Of a stretch of DNA of 64,000 bases, positions 42,705 to 53,192 are shown piece after piece. The stretch lies in the NCBI GenBank assembly GCA_029260795.1, contig JAJDCO010000007.1, positions 62,001 through 126,000 of the forward strand. Reading direction: 5' to 3'. Below the pieces are notes generated by a model, which worked only from the letters and a program-made list of their open reading frames with translations, was not told the DNA's origin and ran no database searches. Origin of the DNA: Planctomycetota bacterium (GTDB lineage: Bacteria; Planctomycetota; OFTM77). How positions within the stretch are numbered: position 1 is the stretch's first letter; every line of letters begins with the position of its first letter. A program made the translations under genes and the position numbers.

Positions 42705-43508
42705 ATGTCTGTCGATACTCTGATTCGCGAAGGGCGCCTCACCGACGCCCTGGCCGAGCAGACGCAGCGCGTGAAGCAAGCACCCGGCGACGCCGATCAA
42801 CGCTACGTCCTCTTCTGCCTCCTCGCCTTTGCCGGTGAGCTGGATCGAGCGCTCATCCATCTCGATGCCCTGGCACACGGGGATCAGCAGCTCGGTGTCG
42901 GGACCGTCGTCTACCGGAACCTCCTGAACTCCGAGGAGGAGCGGCGGCGAGTCTACGAGAACCGCTCCGAGCCCGTGTTTCCGCCCGACGCCCCGGCTTG
43001 GCTCGGGGAGCGATTCTCGGCGTTTCTGTGCGCTCTCGGCGGTGAGCCCGAGGCGGCCCGCGAACGATTCGAAGCACTCGGTGATTCCGGAGCCCTGCTC
43101 GCGGGGAAGGTGGGCGAGCACGCCTTCGATGCCGTGCGCGACGCCGATGACCTGCTCGGTCCGGTGCTGGAGGTCTTCGCGGGCGGACGATACTTGTGGA
43201 TGCCGTTCTCCGACATTCGACGCCTCACGGTTTCGGAGCCCGCGTCGCTCGCCGACCTCCTGTGGATTCCCGCCAATCTCGAGGACGGACGCGGCGATGT
43301 CGCCGACGTTCATCTGCCCGTACGCTACGCCGGCTCCCAGACCGCCGCCCAGGAGCCGCTGCGACTGGGCAACGCGACACAGTTCGAATCCGTGGCCGAG
43401 ACACTCAGCCGGGGCTTCGGACAGAAGCTGATCTGGACCGTCTCCGAAGGGGAGGTCCTCGAGACGCCGATCTTGGAGCTTCGAACGCTCGACCTGACGA
43501 GCGACTGA
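42705..43508 (+). CDS. tagJ: T6SS accessory protein TagJ (ImpE)
   Basis: The protein is 267 aa. The start (VDTLIREGRLTDALAEQTQRVKQAP) with a TPR-like repeat, and YLWMPFSDIRRLTVSEPASLADLLW in the C-terminal half, match the ImpE/TagJ family. TagJ links the ClpV N-domain to the TssB sheath in systems that carry it. It sits between hcp and tssE, its usual place. Confidence 0.9.
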   Translation: MSVDTLIREGRLTDALAEQTQRVKQAPGDADQRYVLFCLLAFAGELDRALIHLDALAHGDQQLGVGTVVYRNLLNSEEERRRVYENRSEPVFPPDAPAWLGERFSAFLCALGGEPEAARERFEALGDSGALLAGKVGEHAFDAVRDADDLLGPVLEVFAGGRYLWMPFSDIRRLTVSEPASLADLLWIPANLEDGRGDVADVHLPVRYAGSQTAAQEPLRLGNATQFESVAETLSRGFGQKLIWTVSEGEVLETPILELRTLDLTSD

Positions 43509-43560
43509 CCGCTCGCGCTGCCGCGGCGTCGCGCGCCGCGGGTGACTTGAGAGGATGCCA

Positions 43561-44052
43561 ATGCCTTCCGCCCGCCCGCGCAAGTCGATTCGATTCTCGA
43601 TCATCGATCGCCTCACCGACGTGGCGTCGGTGCCGACCGTCCAGCCCGTTCGTGAGATGAACGCGGAAGCCCTGCGCCGCTGTGTCCTCGCCGATCTGCG
43701 CCGGCTCCTCAATACGCGCAACGACCTCCAGCATTGGCTGGCCGATCTCAGCGAAGCGCGGCGCTCTCACCTCGCCTACGGCATCCCCGACATCTCGCCT
43801 TACTCTCAGAGCAACAGTGCGGATCGTGGTCTGGTCTGTGGCCTCATCGAGGAGGCCATCCGCTTGTTCGAGCCGCGCTTCCTCCGTCGCACCGTTCAGG
43901 TCACGCTCGTTCCCAATGAGGAGAAGGACGACTTCCGGCTCCATTTTCGAATCGAGGGCACGCTCTACGTCGAGCCCATCGAGGAGCCGGTTGCCTTCGA
44001 TACCACCATGCAGCTCGACAGCGGCGCCATCGAGATCGGAGAGACCTTTTGA
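43561..44052 (+). CDS. tssE: T6SS baseplate protein TssE (gp25-like)
   Basis: The protein is 163 aa. It shows the lysozyme-like gp25 pattern: SIRFSIIDRLTD, LRRCVLADLRRLLNTRNDLQ, YGIPDISPYSQSN and FEPRFLRRTVQVTLVPNEE. It nucleates sheath assembly. ATG 43561 lies six bases after GAGAGG, preferred over the ATG at 43555. Its end overlaps the tssF start. Confidence 0.92.
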   Translation: MPSARPRKSIRFSIIDRLTDVASVPTVQPVREMNAEALRRCVLADLRRLLNTRNDLQHWLADLSEARRSHLAYGIPDISPYSQSNSADRGLVCGLIEEAIRLFEPRFLRRTVQVTLVPNEEKDDFRLHFRIEGTLYVEPIEEPVAFDTTMQLDSGAIEIGETF

Positions 44053-45893
44053 CGCGCGATCGGCTGCTCCACTACTTCGAGCGAGAGCTGCACTACATCC
44101 GTCGACAGGCGGCGGAGTTCGCGGCTAAGTATCCGGCCGTGGCAGCCCAGCTCCAGCTGGAGCCCGAACGCTGCGAGGACCCGCATGTCGAGCGGCTGAT
44201 CGAGGCCGTCGCCATGCTCGCCTCGCGCGTGCACCTTCGCCTCGACGACTCGTTTCCCGAGCTCACCGAAGCGCTCCTCGATCTGCTCTACCCGCACTAC
44301 CTCACGCCGATCCCTTCGGCCTCGATCGCTCACTTCGAGCTGGACCGTGATCAGTCCCAGCCCACCGAAGGTCTCGAGGTCCCGACCGAGACCGCACTCT
44401 ACACGCGCCCGGTCGGAGGTGATCGCTGCCGCTTTCGGACCAGCTACGACCAGACCCTGTGGCCGATTCAGGTGGCATCGGTCGAGCTCGAGCGATTCGA
44501 TCGGGCGGAGATGGCTGGCAGCCAGACGGCGTTGGCAGCGATCCGCATCGAGCTGAAGACGTTTCCGGGCGTGACCTTCGACGAGCTCGCCCTACAAGAG
44601 CTGACGATGTACCTCGGCGGGGAAGGGGCTCTGCCCGCGCGCGTGTACGAGTGCCTCTTCAAGGACGGCGTCGGTTTGGCGATCGGGGCACCCGGATCCA
44701 CGCCCTGGTGCCCGACCGGGCGGATCGAGCCGGTCGGATTCGAGCTCGATGAAGGCCTGGTGCCGTTCCCCAACGAGTCACCGATCGGCTACCGACTGAT
44801 CCAAGAGTACTTCAGCTTTCCCGAGAAGTTCTTATTCGCGCGGCTGGCTGGCCTGCGCTCGGGCGAGCCGCTCCCCGCCACCGACCGACTCGAGATCCGC
44901 ATTCTTCTCCGCGAGTTTCCGACCGAGCTGGAAGGCCGTCTGGGAGTCGACGCGTTTCGGCTCGGATGTGTGCCCGTCGTCAACCTCTTTCCGCATTCGG
45001 CCGATCCGATTCAGCTCTCGCACCGCCGCTTCGAGTATCCGCTGCAGCCCAACGCCCGTTCGCCGTTCGCTTATGAGATCTTTTCGGTCAAGAGCGTCGA
45101 AGGATCGGTGCCGGGGCAATCCGGAGTCAAGTCGTACCGGCCCTTCTACGGGCTCCACTTCGGCGATCAAGAGAGCGACCAGCCGGTCTTCTGGCACGCC
45201 AACCGACGCCCGTCGCAGCGTAAGGAGGACCCCGGAACGGACCTGTATCTGAGGCTCGTCGATCGGCACTTCGATCCAACCGGCGCCGCCGAAGAGGTGC
45301 TGCACGTCAAGACTCTGTGCACCAATCGCGAGCTTCCGGCTCGGATTCCGGTCGGCGATCAACGGGGCGACCTCCAGGCCGAGGGCTTTCCGAGCGTGCG
45401 GCGTATCACCTGCCTTCGCAAGCCGAGCGTGCCGTGTCGGGAGCATCTGTCGGGCGACTCGCGCTGGCGATTCGTGTCCCACTTGAGCCTCAACTGGCTG
45501 TCGCTGGCGGACGGGTTCGCGGACGAGAACGGGGCGCCATCGGGCAGCGCTCTCGCCGCCTTTCAGGAGATCTTGCGCCTGTACGACTTTCGCAACTCGG
45601 CGGTGACCCAGCAACGCATCACCGGTTTGATCGGCTTGCGCACTCGCCGAGTCACTCGACGGATCGTGGCCGGCGGGGGGGAAGGGTTCGGTCGCGGCCT
45701 GGAGGTCGAGCTCGAGTTCGATGAAGAGAAGTTCTCCGGCAGCGGAGCGTTCTTGTTCGCGAGCGTGCTGGAGCGGTTCCTAGGTCACTACACCTCGATC
45801 AACTCGTTCACGCAGACTTCGGCGCGTACGCGCCAGCGAGAAGGGATTCTCAAGCGATGGCCGCCGCGGGCCGGACTGAAGCCGATTCTCTGA
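44049..45893 (+). CDS. tssF: T6SS baseplate protein TssF
   Basis: The protein is 614 aa from TTG 44049, which overlaps the tssE stop (TTGA). The start LLHYFERELHYIRRQAAEFAAKYP and [21 protein letters not shown] are signatures. TssF with TssG forms the baseplate wedge around VgrG. The length is standard. Confidence 0.95.
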   Translation: MTRDRLLHYFERELHYIRRQAAEFAAKYPAVAAQLQLEPERCEDPHVERLIEAVAMLASRVHLRLDDSFPELTEALLDLLYPHYLTPIPSASIAHFELDRDQSQPTEGLEVPTETALYTRPVGGDRCRFRTSYDQTLWPIQVASVELERFDRAEMAGSQTALAAIRIELKTFPGVTFDELALQELTMYLGGEGALPARVYECLFKDGVGLAIGAPGSTPWCPTGRIEPVGFELDEGLVPFPNESPIGYRLIQEYFSFPEKFLFARLAGLRSGEPLPATDRLEIRILLREFPTELEGRLGVDAFRLGCVPVVNLFPHSADPIQLSHRRFEYPLQPNARSPFAYEIFSVKSVEGSVPGQSGVKSYRPFYGLHFGDQESDQPVFWHANRRPSQRKEDPGTDLYLRLVDRHFDPTGAAEEVLHVKTLCTNRELPARIPVGDQRGDLQAEGFPSVRRITCLRKPSVPCREHLSGDSRWRFVSHLSLNWLSLADGFADENGAPSGSALAAFQEILRLYDFRNSAVTQQRITGLIGLRTRRVTRRIVAGGGEGFGRGLEVELEFDEEKFSGSGAFLFASVLERFLGHYTSINSFTQTSARTRQREGILKRWPPRAGLKPIL

Positions 45894-46909
45894 GGGCGAT
45901 GCTCCAGGAGGAGCCGCAGCGCTTCGAGTTCTTTCAGGCGGTTCGCCTGCTGGAGCGCATCTACCGAGGACGCCAGCCCATCGGGCGCGATGGCGATCCG
46001 CGTCAGGAGATCGTGCGCTTTCGGTCCGGTACGAAGTTCGGCTTCCCGGCCAGCGAGATCGAAGCACTCAGCGAGCCGGCTGCGGACGGTGGCGAAGCGG
46101 GCCCGCTCGAGATGCGAGTGAGCTTCTTCGGAATCGCGACCCCCTCGAGCTTCGGCTCCCTGCCGCTCGCGTACACGCAGCAGCTTCGGGCCGAGGTTCA
46201 AGAAGGGCGCACCCAGCTTCGCGACTTCCTCGACATCTTCAATCACCGGCTGGTGTCGTTCTTCTACCGAGCCTGGGAGAAGTACCAGCTTCCGATCGGC
46301 TACGAGGCCGGACCGAGCTCCGCGGTCGAGAACCTGCTCTTCAGCCTGATCGGTTTCGGAACGGAGGGTCTTCGCGGACGGCTGCCGTTTCAAGACACGG
46401 CACTCCTGGCGCGCAGCGGTCTGCTGGGGCGGACGCCCATGTCCGCCATCTCTCTCGAGCGCATGCTCGAGAGCTACTTCCAAGTCGCCGTGCGAGTCGA
46501 GCAGTTCCGGGCCAGGACCTACACGGTGGAGACCGAAGACCTGAGCCGGCTCGGTGTGGAGAACTCGACCCTGGGTGTCGACTGCTGCTTGGGAGACCAG
46601 GTGACGCTCTGCGACTCCAGCTTTCGTGTCCAGGTCGGTCCGCTGGACTGGGACACCTACCTGAACTTTCTACCCTCGGGGGAAGCGTTTGAAGCGTTGG
46701 CCGCGCTCACTCGCATCGCCGTCGGCAGCGAGCTCGACTTCGAGGTCCAGCCCGTGCTCGCGCGGGCCGAAGCGCAAGACATCTTCCTCGACACCGCCTC
46801 CGATCGAACCAGTCGCCTCGGCTGGTCGAGCCTGCTCAAGAGCACCGAGCTCGAAGAGGACGTCCTCGACGCCGTCTTCGACGCGTCCGCCCCGAAATCA
46901 AACACCTAG
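45857..46909 (+). CDS. tssG: T6SS baseplate protein TssG
   Basis: The protein is 350 aa. LQEEPQRFEFFQAVRLLERIY, the family N-terminal motif, is followed by FGSLPLAYTQQL and RDFLDIFNHRLVSFFYRAWEKYQ. It overlaps tssF by 37 bases; ATG 45899 is an alternative start that would remove the overlap. It is the partner of TssF in the baseplate. Confidence 0.94.
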   Translation: MAAAGRTEADSLRAMLQEEPQRFEFFQAVRLLERIYRGRQPIGRDGDPRQEIVRFRSGTKFGFPASEIEALSEPAADGGEAGPLEMRVSFFGIATPSSFGSLPLAYTQQLRAEVQEGRTQLRDFLDIFNHRLVSFFYRAWEKYQLPIGYEAGPSSAVENLLFSLIGFGTEGLRGRLPFQDTALLARSGLLGRTPMSAISLERMLESYFQVAVRVEQFRARTYTVETEDLSRLGVENSTLGVDCCLGDQVTLCDSSFRVQVGPLDWDTYLNFLPSGEAFEALAALTRIAVGSELDFEVQPVLARAEAQDIFLDTASDRTSRLGWSSLLKSTELEEDVLDAVFDASAPKSNT

Positions 46910-46926
46910 CCTTGGAGGACACCAAA

Positions 46927-49605
46927 GTGAGTCTCAATCTGAAATCCTTGGTCGGCAAGCTGACGCCGACCACGCGGCGCGGTCTCGAGGGGGCGGCCGG
47001 GTTGTGCGTCTCGCGCACACACTATGAGGTCGAGCTCGAGCACTGGCTGGCCAAGTTTCTCGAGATCGAGGGCGGAGACGTCGCGCGCATCCTGAGCCAC
47101 TTCGGTGTCTCGCCCGATGGCTATCTCCGAAGCATCGAGCGCACGCTCGATACCTTTAAGACCGGCAACGGGCGCCGTCCCGACCTGACCGAGACCATTC
47201 AGGACCTCGCCCGCGACGGCTGGGTGCTCGCCTCGGTGAACTACGACTGGTCGAGCGTTCGGTCCGGCCTCATCTTCCTGGCCGCACTCCAAAGCGACCG
47301 ACTGCATCGTCGCTTGCTCGAGATCTCGCCCGAGACCAAGAAGATCAACCGCGATGTCCTGGAGGCCGAGCTGCCCAAGATCGTCGGAGGCTCGCCCGAG
47401 GATCACGAGGTGCTGCGCCAGACCGGGAGCAGTGCGAGTGAGCGGGACGTCTCGGCTGAAGGCGGTGGTGCCGGGCATGCGACACCGGCACTCGACAAGT
47501 TCACGATCGACCTGACCGCTTCGGCGCGCGCCGGGCGCATCGATCCCGTGCTCGGACGCGACCCCGAGATTCGCCAGATCGTCGACATCCTCACACGTCG
47601 GCGCCAGAACAACCCGATCTTGACGGGTGAGGCGGGCGTCGGAAAGACCGCCGTCGCCGAAGGCTTTGCACTGCGTATCGCGGATGGCGACGTGCCCGAG
47701 CCGCTGCGCAACGTCTCGTTGCGGTCCCTCGATCTCGGTCTGCTTCAAGCGGGCGCGGGCGTGAAGGGCGAGTTCGAGAATCGCCTCAAGCAGGTCATCG
47801 AAGAGGTCCAGAGCTCGGCGCAGCCGATCATCCTCTTCATCGACGAGGCGCACACCTTGATCGGTGCCGGTGGAGCCGAGGGGCAGAACGACGCCGCCAA
47901 CTTGCTCAAGCCCGCCTTGGCGCGCGGTGAGCTGCGGACGATCGCTGCCACCACCTGGGCCGAGTACAAGAAGTTCTTCGAGAAGGACGCGGCCTTGTCG
48001 CGACGGTTCCAGGTCATCAAGGTCGAGGAGCCGAGTGAGTCGGCGGCCATGGAGATGATGCGAGGCGTGGGTCGCAAGCTCGAGAAGCACCACGGCGTCC
48101 GCATCCTCGACGAGGCGATCCAGGAGTCGGTGCGCTACTCCCATCGCTACATCCCGGCTCGTCAGCTCCCCGACGTCTCGGTGAGCGTGCTCGACACCGC
48201 CTGCGCGCGGGTCGCGATCGGTCAGGGCGCCACGCCCGCCGCGATCGAGGACAAGCGGCGCCGCCTGGAGAGTCTGGCGCGCGAAAAGCTGTTCCTCGAT
48301 CGTGAGAGCGAGCTCGGAAGGGATCACCAGAAGCGTCTCAGCGCCAACTCCGAAGAGGAGATCACGATCCGCGAGGAGCTGAAGGCGCTCGAGGAGCGCT
48401 GGAAGAAGGAGAGCGCGCACGTCAAGGAGATCTGCGAGCTCCAATCCCGCCTCCAGCGAGATCCCGACGACGAGGTGCCCGAGGACGCGCCGCCGCCGCC
48501 GGACGAGGCGGAGCGGAAGACGCTGCTGGGAGAGCTGGAGCGTCACCGGACCGAGCTGGCCGCGTTGCAGGGCGAGCAGCCGTTGATCCAGCCGGAGGTC
48601 GACGCCCAGACGATTGCCGAGGTGATCTCGGGTTGGACCGGGATCCCGATGGGCCGCATGGTCGCCGACGAGATCTCGAACGTCTTGAAGCTGTCCGATC
48701 GGCTCGAGAGCAGAGTGCTCGGTCAAGGGCATGCCCTCGAGGCGATCGCCAAGCGCATCCAGACCTCGCGGGCCAAGCTCGACAATCCCAACCGACCGAT
48801 CGGCGTCTTCTTGCTCGCCGGTCCCAGTGGTGTCGGAAAGACCGAGACAGCGCTGGCGCTCTCCGAAGCGTTGTACGGGGGCGAGCGCAACTTGATCACG
48901 ATCAACATGTCGGAGTATCAGGAAGCGCACACGGTCTCGAGCCTGAAGGGCTCCCCTCCGGGCTACGTCGGGTATGGCGAAGGTGGCGTGTTGACCGAAG
49001 CCGTGCGCCGTCGGCCTTACTCGGTCGTCTTGCTGGACGAGGTCGAGAAGGCGCACCCGGATGTCATGGAGCTGTTCTTTCAAGTCTTCGACAAGGGTGT
49101 CCTGGAAGATGGCGAAGGACGGGACATCGACTTCAAGAACACCGTCATCCTTCTGACGTCGAACGTCGGCACCGAGACGGTGATGAAGCACTGCGCGGAT
49201 CCCGAGACGCGCCCCGAGGTCGAAGCCCTCGCCGAGCTGGTGCGCCAAGACTTGCTGGGCAAGTTCCCGCCCGCGCTGCTGGGTCGCCTGGTCGTGATTC
49301 CCTACTACGCGATCGCACCGGACGTCCTGCGGAAGATCATCGAGCTCCAGCTCAGCCGGATCGTCGACCGCGTCGCGGCCAACCACGGGGCGCAGTTCGA
49401 GTACGACGAGAGGCTCATCGAGGCGGTGGCAGATCGTTGCAACGAGTCCGACAGCGGCGCCCGCAAGATCGACCAGATTCTGACGCACGCCTTGCTGCCG
49501 ACCATCTCCACGGAGTTCCTGACTCGGATGGCTCGGGGCGAGTCCTTCGAGCGGGTCCAGGTCGGAATCGGCGAGAACGGGGATTTTAGCTTCGAGATCG
49601 AGTAA
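46927..49605 (+). CDS. tssH: T6SS AAA+ ATPase TssH (ClpV)
   Basis: The protein is 892 aa from GTG 46927, set by GGAGG eight bases before; TTG 46912 is an in-frame alternative. The N-domain ([20 protein letters not shown]) differs from ClpB and binds the sheath. Walker A motifs are GEAGVGKTA (about 234) and GPSGVGKTE (about 632), with Walker B LFIDEAH and [13 protein letters not shown] and a coiled-coil middle domain between. ClpV unfolds contracted sheath for reuse. Confidence 0.96.
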   Translation: MSLNLKSLVGKLTPTTRRGLEGAAGLCVSRTHYEVELEHWLAKFLEIEGGDVARILSHFGVSPDGYLRSIERTLDTFKTGNGRRPDLTETIQDLARDGWVLASVNYDWSSVRSGLIFLAALQSDRLHRRLLEISPETKKINRDVLEAELPKIVGGSPEDHEVLRQTGSSASERDVSAEGGGAGHATPALDKFTIDLTASARAGRIDPVLGRDPEIRQIVDILTRRRQNNPILTGEAGVGKTAVAEGFALRIADGDVPEPLRNVSLRSLDLGLLQAGAGVKGEFENRLKQVIEEVQSSAQPIILFIDEAHTLIGAGGAEGQNDAANLLKPALARGELRTIAATTWAEYKKFFEKDAALSRRFQVIKVEEPSESAAMEMMRGVGRKLEKHHGVRILDEAIQESVRYSHRYIPARQLPDVSVSVLDTACARVAIGQGATPAAIEDKRRRLESLAREKLFLDRESELGRDHQKRLSANSEEEITIREELKALEERWKKESAHVKEICELQSRLQRDPDDEVPEDAPPPPDEAERKTLLGELERHRTELAALQGEQPLIQPEVDAQTIAEVISGWTGIPMGRMVADEISNVLKLSDRLESRVLGQGHALEAIAKRIQTSRAKLDNPNRPIGVFLLAGPSGVGKTETALALSEALYGGERNLITINMSEYQEAHTVSSLKGSPPGYVGYGEGGVLTEAVRRRPYSVVLLDEVEKAHPDVMELFFQVFDKGVLEDGEGRDIDFKNTVILLTSNVGTETVMKHCADPETRPEVEALAELVRQDLLGKFPPALLGRLVVIPYYAIAPDVLRKIIELQLSRIVDRVAANHGAQFEYDERLIEAVADRCNESDSGARKIDQILTHALLPTISTEFLTRMARGESFERVQVGIGENGDFSFEIE

Positions 49606-49651
49606 CGATCTCGAACCGCTTCCGCTCTGACAGGACGAGGTGAATATCCCC

Positions 49652-52162
49652 ATGCAATACATCCAAGACAATCGCATTTGCTCGCTGAAGACGCCGCTCA
49701 AGAACGACAGCCTGCTCATTCGCAGCCTGACGGGTCACGAGGGCATCTCCGAGCTCTTCCGCTTCGAGCTGGACCTCTTGGGCGAAGGAGAGTCTCTCGA
49801 CTTCGCCGAGCTCATCGGCAAGCCGGTGGTGGTGCAGCTCGACCTGTCGGACGGTGAGTCCCGCTTCTTCCACGGCATCGTGGCCCGCTTCTCCCAGGGC
49901 GAGGCGGACCGCCGCTTCGTCTCCTATCGGGCCGAGGTCGTCCCGACGCTCTGGCTGCTGAGCCGGAAGACCGACTGTCGCGTCTTCCCTCAGGACTGGA
50001 CCACGCAGCAGATCATCGAGAAGATCTTCTCCGAGTTCGGCATCACCGACTTCGAGTTCCGCTTGGGTGGACCCTCGGTGACCCGGCACTACTGTGTCCA
50101 GTATCGCGAGACGAGCCTGGCGTTCTTCTCGCGCCTCCTCGAGGAAGACGGGCTGCACTACTTCTTCAAGCACAGCGAAGAAGGCCATCAGCTCGTCATC
50201 GCCGACGACAGCTCGCTGGCCGAGGATTGCCCCGGACAAGCCGAAGCGATCTTCCAAGACGGTGCGAGCGGCATCTCGGAAGAGGACTGCATCGAGTCGT
50301 GGCAGGTCGAGCAGGAGCTGCACACCGGCGGGTGTGCGCTCGGAGACTACAACTTCGAGACGCCCTCGACCGATCTTCGAGTCGGAGTGGCGACCTCGAC
50401 GCCGGTTGGCGGCAACGAGGGACTCGAGCACTTCGACTATCACCCGCGCGAGTATCCCGACGTCGAAGGCGGCGAGAAGATCGCGCGTGTGCGTATGGAG
50501 GAGCAAGAAGCGGCCGCCGTGCTGATCCGCGGGAGCAGCAGCTGCCGCGCCTTCAACACCGGCTACCGCTTCAAGCTGCTCCGCCACTATCGCGAAGACT
50601 ACGACGAGAAGCTCTACCTCCTGACCAGCGTCCACCATCGCCTGCGCCAGCCCGCCGATTACGAGTCGGGCGGCGAGACGACACCGACGACCTACGAGAA
50701 CTCCTTCGTCTGCATTCCGCAGAAGACGATCTACCGACCGGCTCGCGTCACACCGAAGCCGGTCGTGCTCGGACCGCAGACCGCTCTGGTGGTCGGGCCC
50801 GAGGGCGAAGAGATCCACGTCGACAGCTACGGCCGTATCAAAGTGCGCTTCTTCTGGGATCGATTCAGCCCCTACGACGGCTCCCTCTGCTGTTGGGTGC
50901 GCGTCTCCCAAGGCTGGGCCGGCAAGAACTGGGGGATGATGCACCTTCCCCGCGTCGGCCAGGAGGTCATCGTCGACTTCCTCGAAGGCGATCCCGACAA
51001 GCCGATGGTGACCGGGCGCGTCTACAACGCCGAGCAGATGCCGCCGTACACGCTGCCCGACAACAAGACCCAGTCCGGCATCAAGTCACGCAGCACGCCC
51101 GAAGGCGGCCCGTCCAACTTCAACGAGATGCGATTCGAGGACAAGAAGGGCTCCGAGGAGTTCTTCCAGCAGGCCGAGAAGAACATGACGGTCCTCGTCA
51201 AGGGGAGCCGCAGTGAGACCGTCGGCGGCAGCGTCTCGACCTCGGCCGGTGGCCCGATCAGTCGCGCCTCGGCCAAGGACATCTCTCGCACGGCCGACGG
51301 CAGCATCAACGACAAGGCGGCCGGGAGCTACTCGCTCCTGACCAATCAAGGCATCCATCTCAAGACCGTGCACGCCGCCTACGAGGCGATCACGGCCGCT
51401 TGGGAGAAGGCCAAGTCGGCGCTCAAGAGTGGCGATGCCGCCGGAGCCGCCGAGAGCGCCGGGACCGCGGCCGAGACCGGAATGGACACCGCCAACGCGA
51501 TGGCGAGCCAAGCCGCGAACGCGGCGGACGGTGCGGCCGGGGCCGCGGGTGCAGGAGCCGGCAAGGTCGGCGCTGCTCTTCAAGGGCTGGGCACTGCCAT
51601 CGCTGCCGGTGCCGCGTCCGAGGTCCTCGCCGACAAGCTACTCGCCGCCGTCGGGGCGGCCGACGGGGCCTCTGCCGAGCTCAAGAAGCTGCTCGAAGGC
51701 CTCTTGCCCGAGATCCCTTCCATCGTCATGTGGGCGATGAAGAACTACCAGGTGCAGGCACTCTGGCAGATCTCGATGAGCGCCAAGTACAACAGCGTGT
51801 CGATCGAGTCTGAGAAGAAGGACGTGTCCATCAAGGCCAAGAAGCAGATGCAGCTCGAGGCCTCGGAGAAGGACTTCAACCTGACCGCCGGCAAAAAGGA
51901 CATCAACGTCAAGGCGAGCAAGGAGAACATCAACGTCACGGCCAAGAAGAAGATCAGCATCAAGGCCGAGGACGAGGATCTCGTCATCGAGGCCGGACAG
52001 AAGAAGGTCTTCATCAAGGCCGCCAAGCAGATCTTCCTCAAGTGCGGCAAGGCGAGCATCTCCCTCGCCGAGTCCGGCAACATCGTCATCAGCGGTAACA
52101 AGATCAACATCAATGGAAAGGCGCCCGTTCAGATAAAGGGCAAGCCGATCAAGCTGAATTGA
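49652..52162 (+). CDS. vgrG: T6SS spike protein TssI (VgrG) with Ala-rich extension
   Basis: The protein is 836 aa. The gp27-like part (SLLIRSLTGHEGISELFRFEL, YCVQYRETSLAFFSRLLEEDGLHY type segments) is followed by the gp5 OB-fold (about 383-450, GRIKVRFFWDR, WAGKNWGMMHLPRVGQEV). Next come FNEMRFEDKKGSEEFFQQAEK, an Ala-rich helical stretch (about 575-670) and a C-terminal beta-helix of alternating K-x-[IV] strands (about 705-836). The Ala-rich insert interrupts the usual needle. ATG 49652 follows GGACGAGG. It is upstream of the pentapeptide and Rhs genes, its likely cargo. Confidence 0.94.
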   Translation: MQYIQDNRICSLKTPLKNDSLLIRSLTGHEGISELFRFELDLLGEGESLDFAELIGKPVVVQLDLSDGESRFFHGIVARFSQGEADRRFVSYRAEVVPTLWLLSRKTDCRVFPQDWTTQQIIEKIFSEFGITDFEFRLGGPSVTRHYCVQYRETSLAFFSRLLEEDGLHYFFKHSEEGHQLVIADDSSLAEDCPGQAEAIFQDGASGISEEDCIESWQVEQELHTGGCALGDYNFETPSTDLRVGVATSTPVGGNEGLEHFDYHPREYPDVEGGEKIARVRMEEQEAAAVLIRGSSSCRAFNTGYRFKLLRHYREDYDEKLYLLTSVHHRLRQPADYESGGETTPTTYENSFVCIPQKTIYRPARVTPKPVVLGPQTALVVGPEGEEIHVDSYGRIKVRFFWDRFSPYDGSLCCWVRVSQGWAGKNWGMMHLPRVGQEVIVDFLEGDPDKPMVTGRVYNAEQMPPYTLPDNKTQSGIKSRSTPEGGPSNFNEMRFEDKKGSEEFFQQAEKNMTVLVKGSRSETVGGSVSTSAGGPISRASAKDISRTADGSINDKAAGSYSLLTNQGIHLKTVHAAYEAITAAWEKAKSALKSGDAAGAAESAGTAAETGMDTANAMASQAANAADGAAGAAGAGAGKVGAALQGLGTAIAAGAASEVLADKLLAAVGAADGASAELKKLLEGLLPEIPSIVMWAMKNYQVQALWQISMSAKYNSVSIESEKKDVSIKAKKQMQLEASEKDFNLTAGKKDINVKASKENINVTAKKKISIKAEDEDLVIEAGQKKVFIKAAKQIFLKCGKASISLAESGNIVISGNKININGKAPVQIKGKPIKLN

Positions 52163-52172
52163 GGCCCTTGCC

Positions 52173-53192
52173 ATGAACGAGCCACCGAGCCAACCGAGCC
52201 CCAAGTCTGCCGCTCCCGATCACTCGGGAGCCGACCTCCGCGACCAGTCCTTTCGATCCGCGTCCCTCGCCGGTGCCGGCTTCGAGGACGCCGACCTCGC
52301 CCGCGCCGACTTCACCGGAGCGGACCTGCGAGGTGCCAATCTGCGCGGGGCCAACCTCGATCGAGCCATCTTCGTCGACGCCGATCTCCGACAGGCCGAT
52401 CTCTCGCAGACCGATCTGCGGGAGGCGAAGCTGAGCGGGGCGCAGCTCACCGGAGCGCGATTCCAAGAGTCGATCCTCGCCGGCCTGGATCTGACGGGCT
52501 TCGACCTGACCGGCATCGATGCCGAGACGGCCGACCTGGCGGGCGCAGTCCTGAGTGGCGCCGGCTTGACGCACGCGCGCCTGGTCGATGTCGATCTGAC
52601 GGAAGCGAAGCTGGACGGCGCGCGCGCGGCCGGCGCTTGCTTCGCCGGAGCGACTCTGACTCGAGCTCGTCTCGAGGAGAGTGACCTCACCGAGGCCGAC
52701 CTGACGAACGTCCACGCCGAGGACACCGTCCTGCAAGGCGCCTGCCTTCGAGGTGGCAAGCTCGCGGACGCCGACTTCATCCATGCGGACCTGTCTCGGG
52801 TGGACGCCGGAGACGTGGCCGCCGTCGGCGTGACGTTGGAGCGCTGTGCCCTCGGTCACTCCACCTGGGACGGCGCGAAGCTGACGGACGCGACGCTCGA
52901 GGAGAACGACTGCGAAGGGGCGACCTTCCGGAAGGCGGACCTGCATCGCGCGAGCCTGGTCGGCTCGCGGTTAAGCGGGGCGCAGTTCGATGAGGCACGC
53001 CTGAGTGAATCCGACCTTTACTGGACGGACTTCCGGGCCGATCAAGCGCCGGGCAGTGTGCTGCTGCACGCTCGCCTTCCCGAGGAGGTCGACACCGTCC
53101 ATGGACCCCAGGGCGTTCGACCGCCCGTGATCGAAGCCAAGTTGCGAAGCCGCCAGCCCGAAGCGCTGGCTCCGAGAGGATCAGACCGATGA
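52173..53192 (+). CDS. Pentapeptide-repeat protein
   Basis: The protein is 339 aa, mostly A(D/N)LxX repeats that fold as a square beta-helix. The main block runs from about residue 22 to 205 (GADLRDQSFRSASLAGAGFE) and shorter runs continue to about 290. There is no signal peptide. It lies 10 bases after vgrG, and its stop overlaps the Rhs start (ATGA), implying translational coupling. Pentapeptide proteins occur beside vgrG and DUF2169 genes in other T6SS loci, where they are thought to help load or shape the spike. Its role here is inferred. Confidence 0.85.
   Translation: MNEPPSQPSPKSAAPDHSGADLRDQSFRSASLAGAGFEDADLARADFTGADLRGANLRGANLDRAIFVDADLRQADLSQTDLREAKLSGAQLTGARFQESILAGLDLTGFDLTGIDAETADLAGAVLSGAGLTHARLVDVDLTEAKLDGARAAGACFAGATLTRARLEESDLTEADLTNVHAEDTVLQGACLRGGKLADADFIHADLSRVDAGDVAAVGVTLERCALGHSTWDGAKLTDATLEENDCEGATFRKADLHRASLVGSRLSGAQFDEARLSESDLYWTDFRADQAPGSVLLHARLPEEVDTVHGPQGVRPPVIEAKLRSRQPEALAPRGSDR

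Noticed and set aside
46906..49719. A 937-codon open frame on the minus strand opposite tssH
   Set aside because: It is the antisense shadow of the ClpV coding sequence. High GC removes stop codons, and the translation is rich in Asp/Leu/Gly with no domain motif, whereas the plus strand has two clear Walker motifs.
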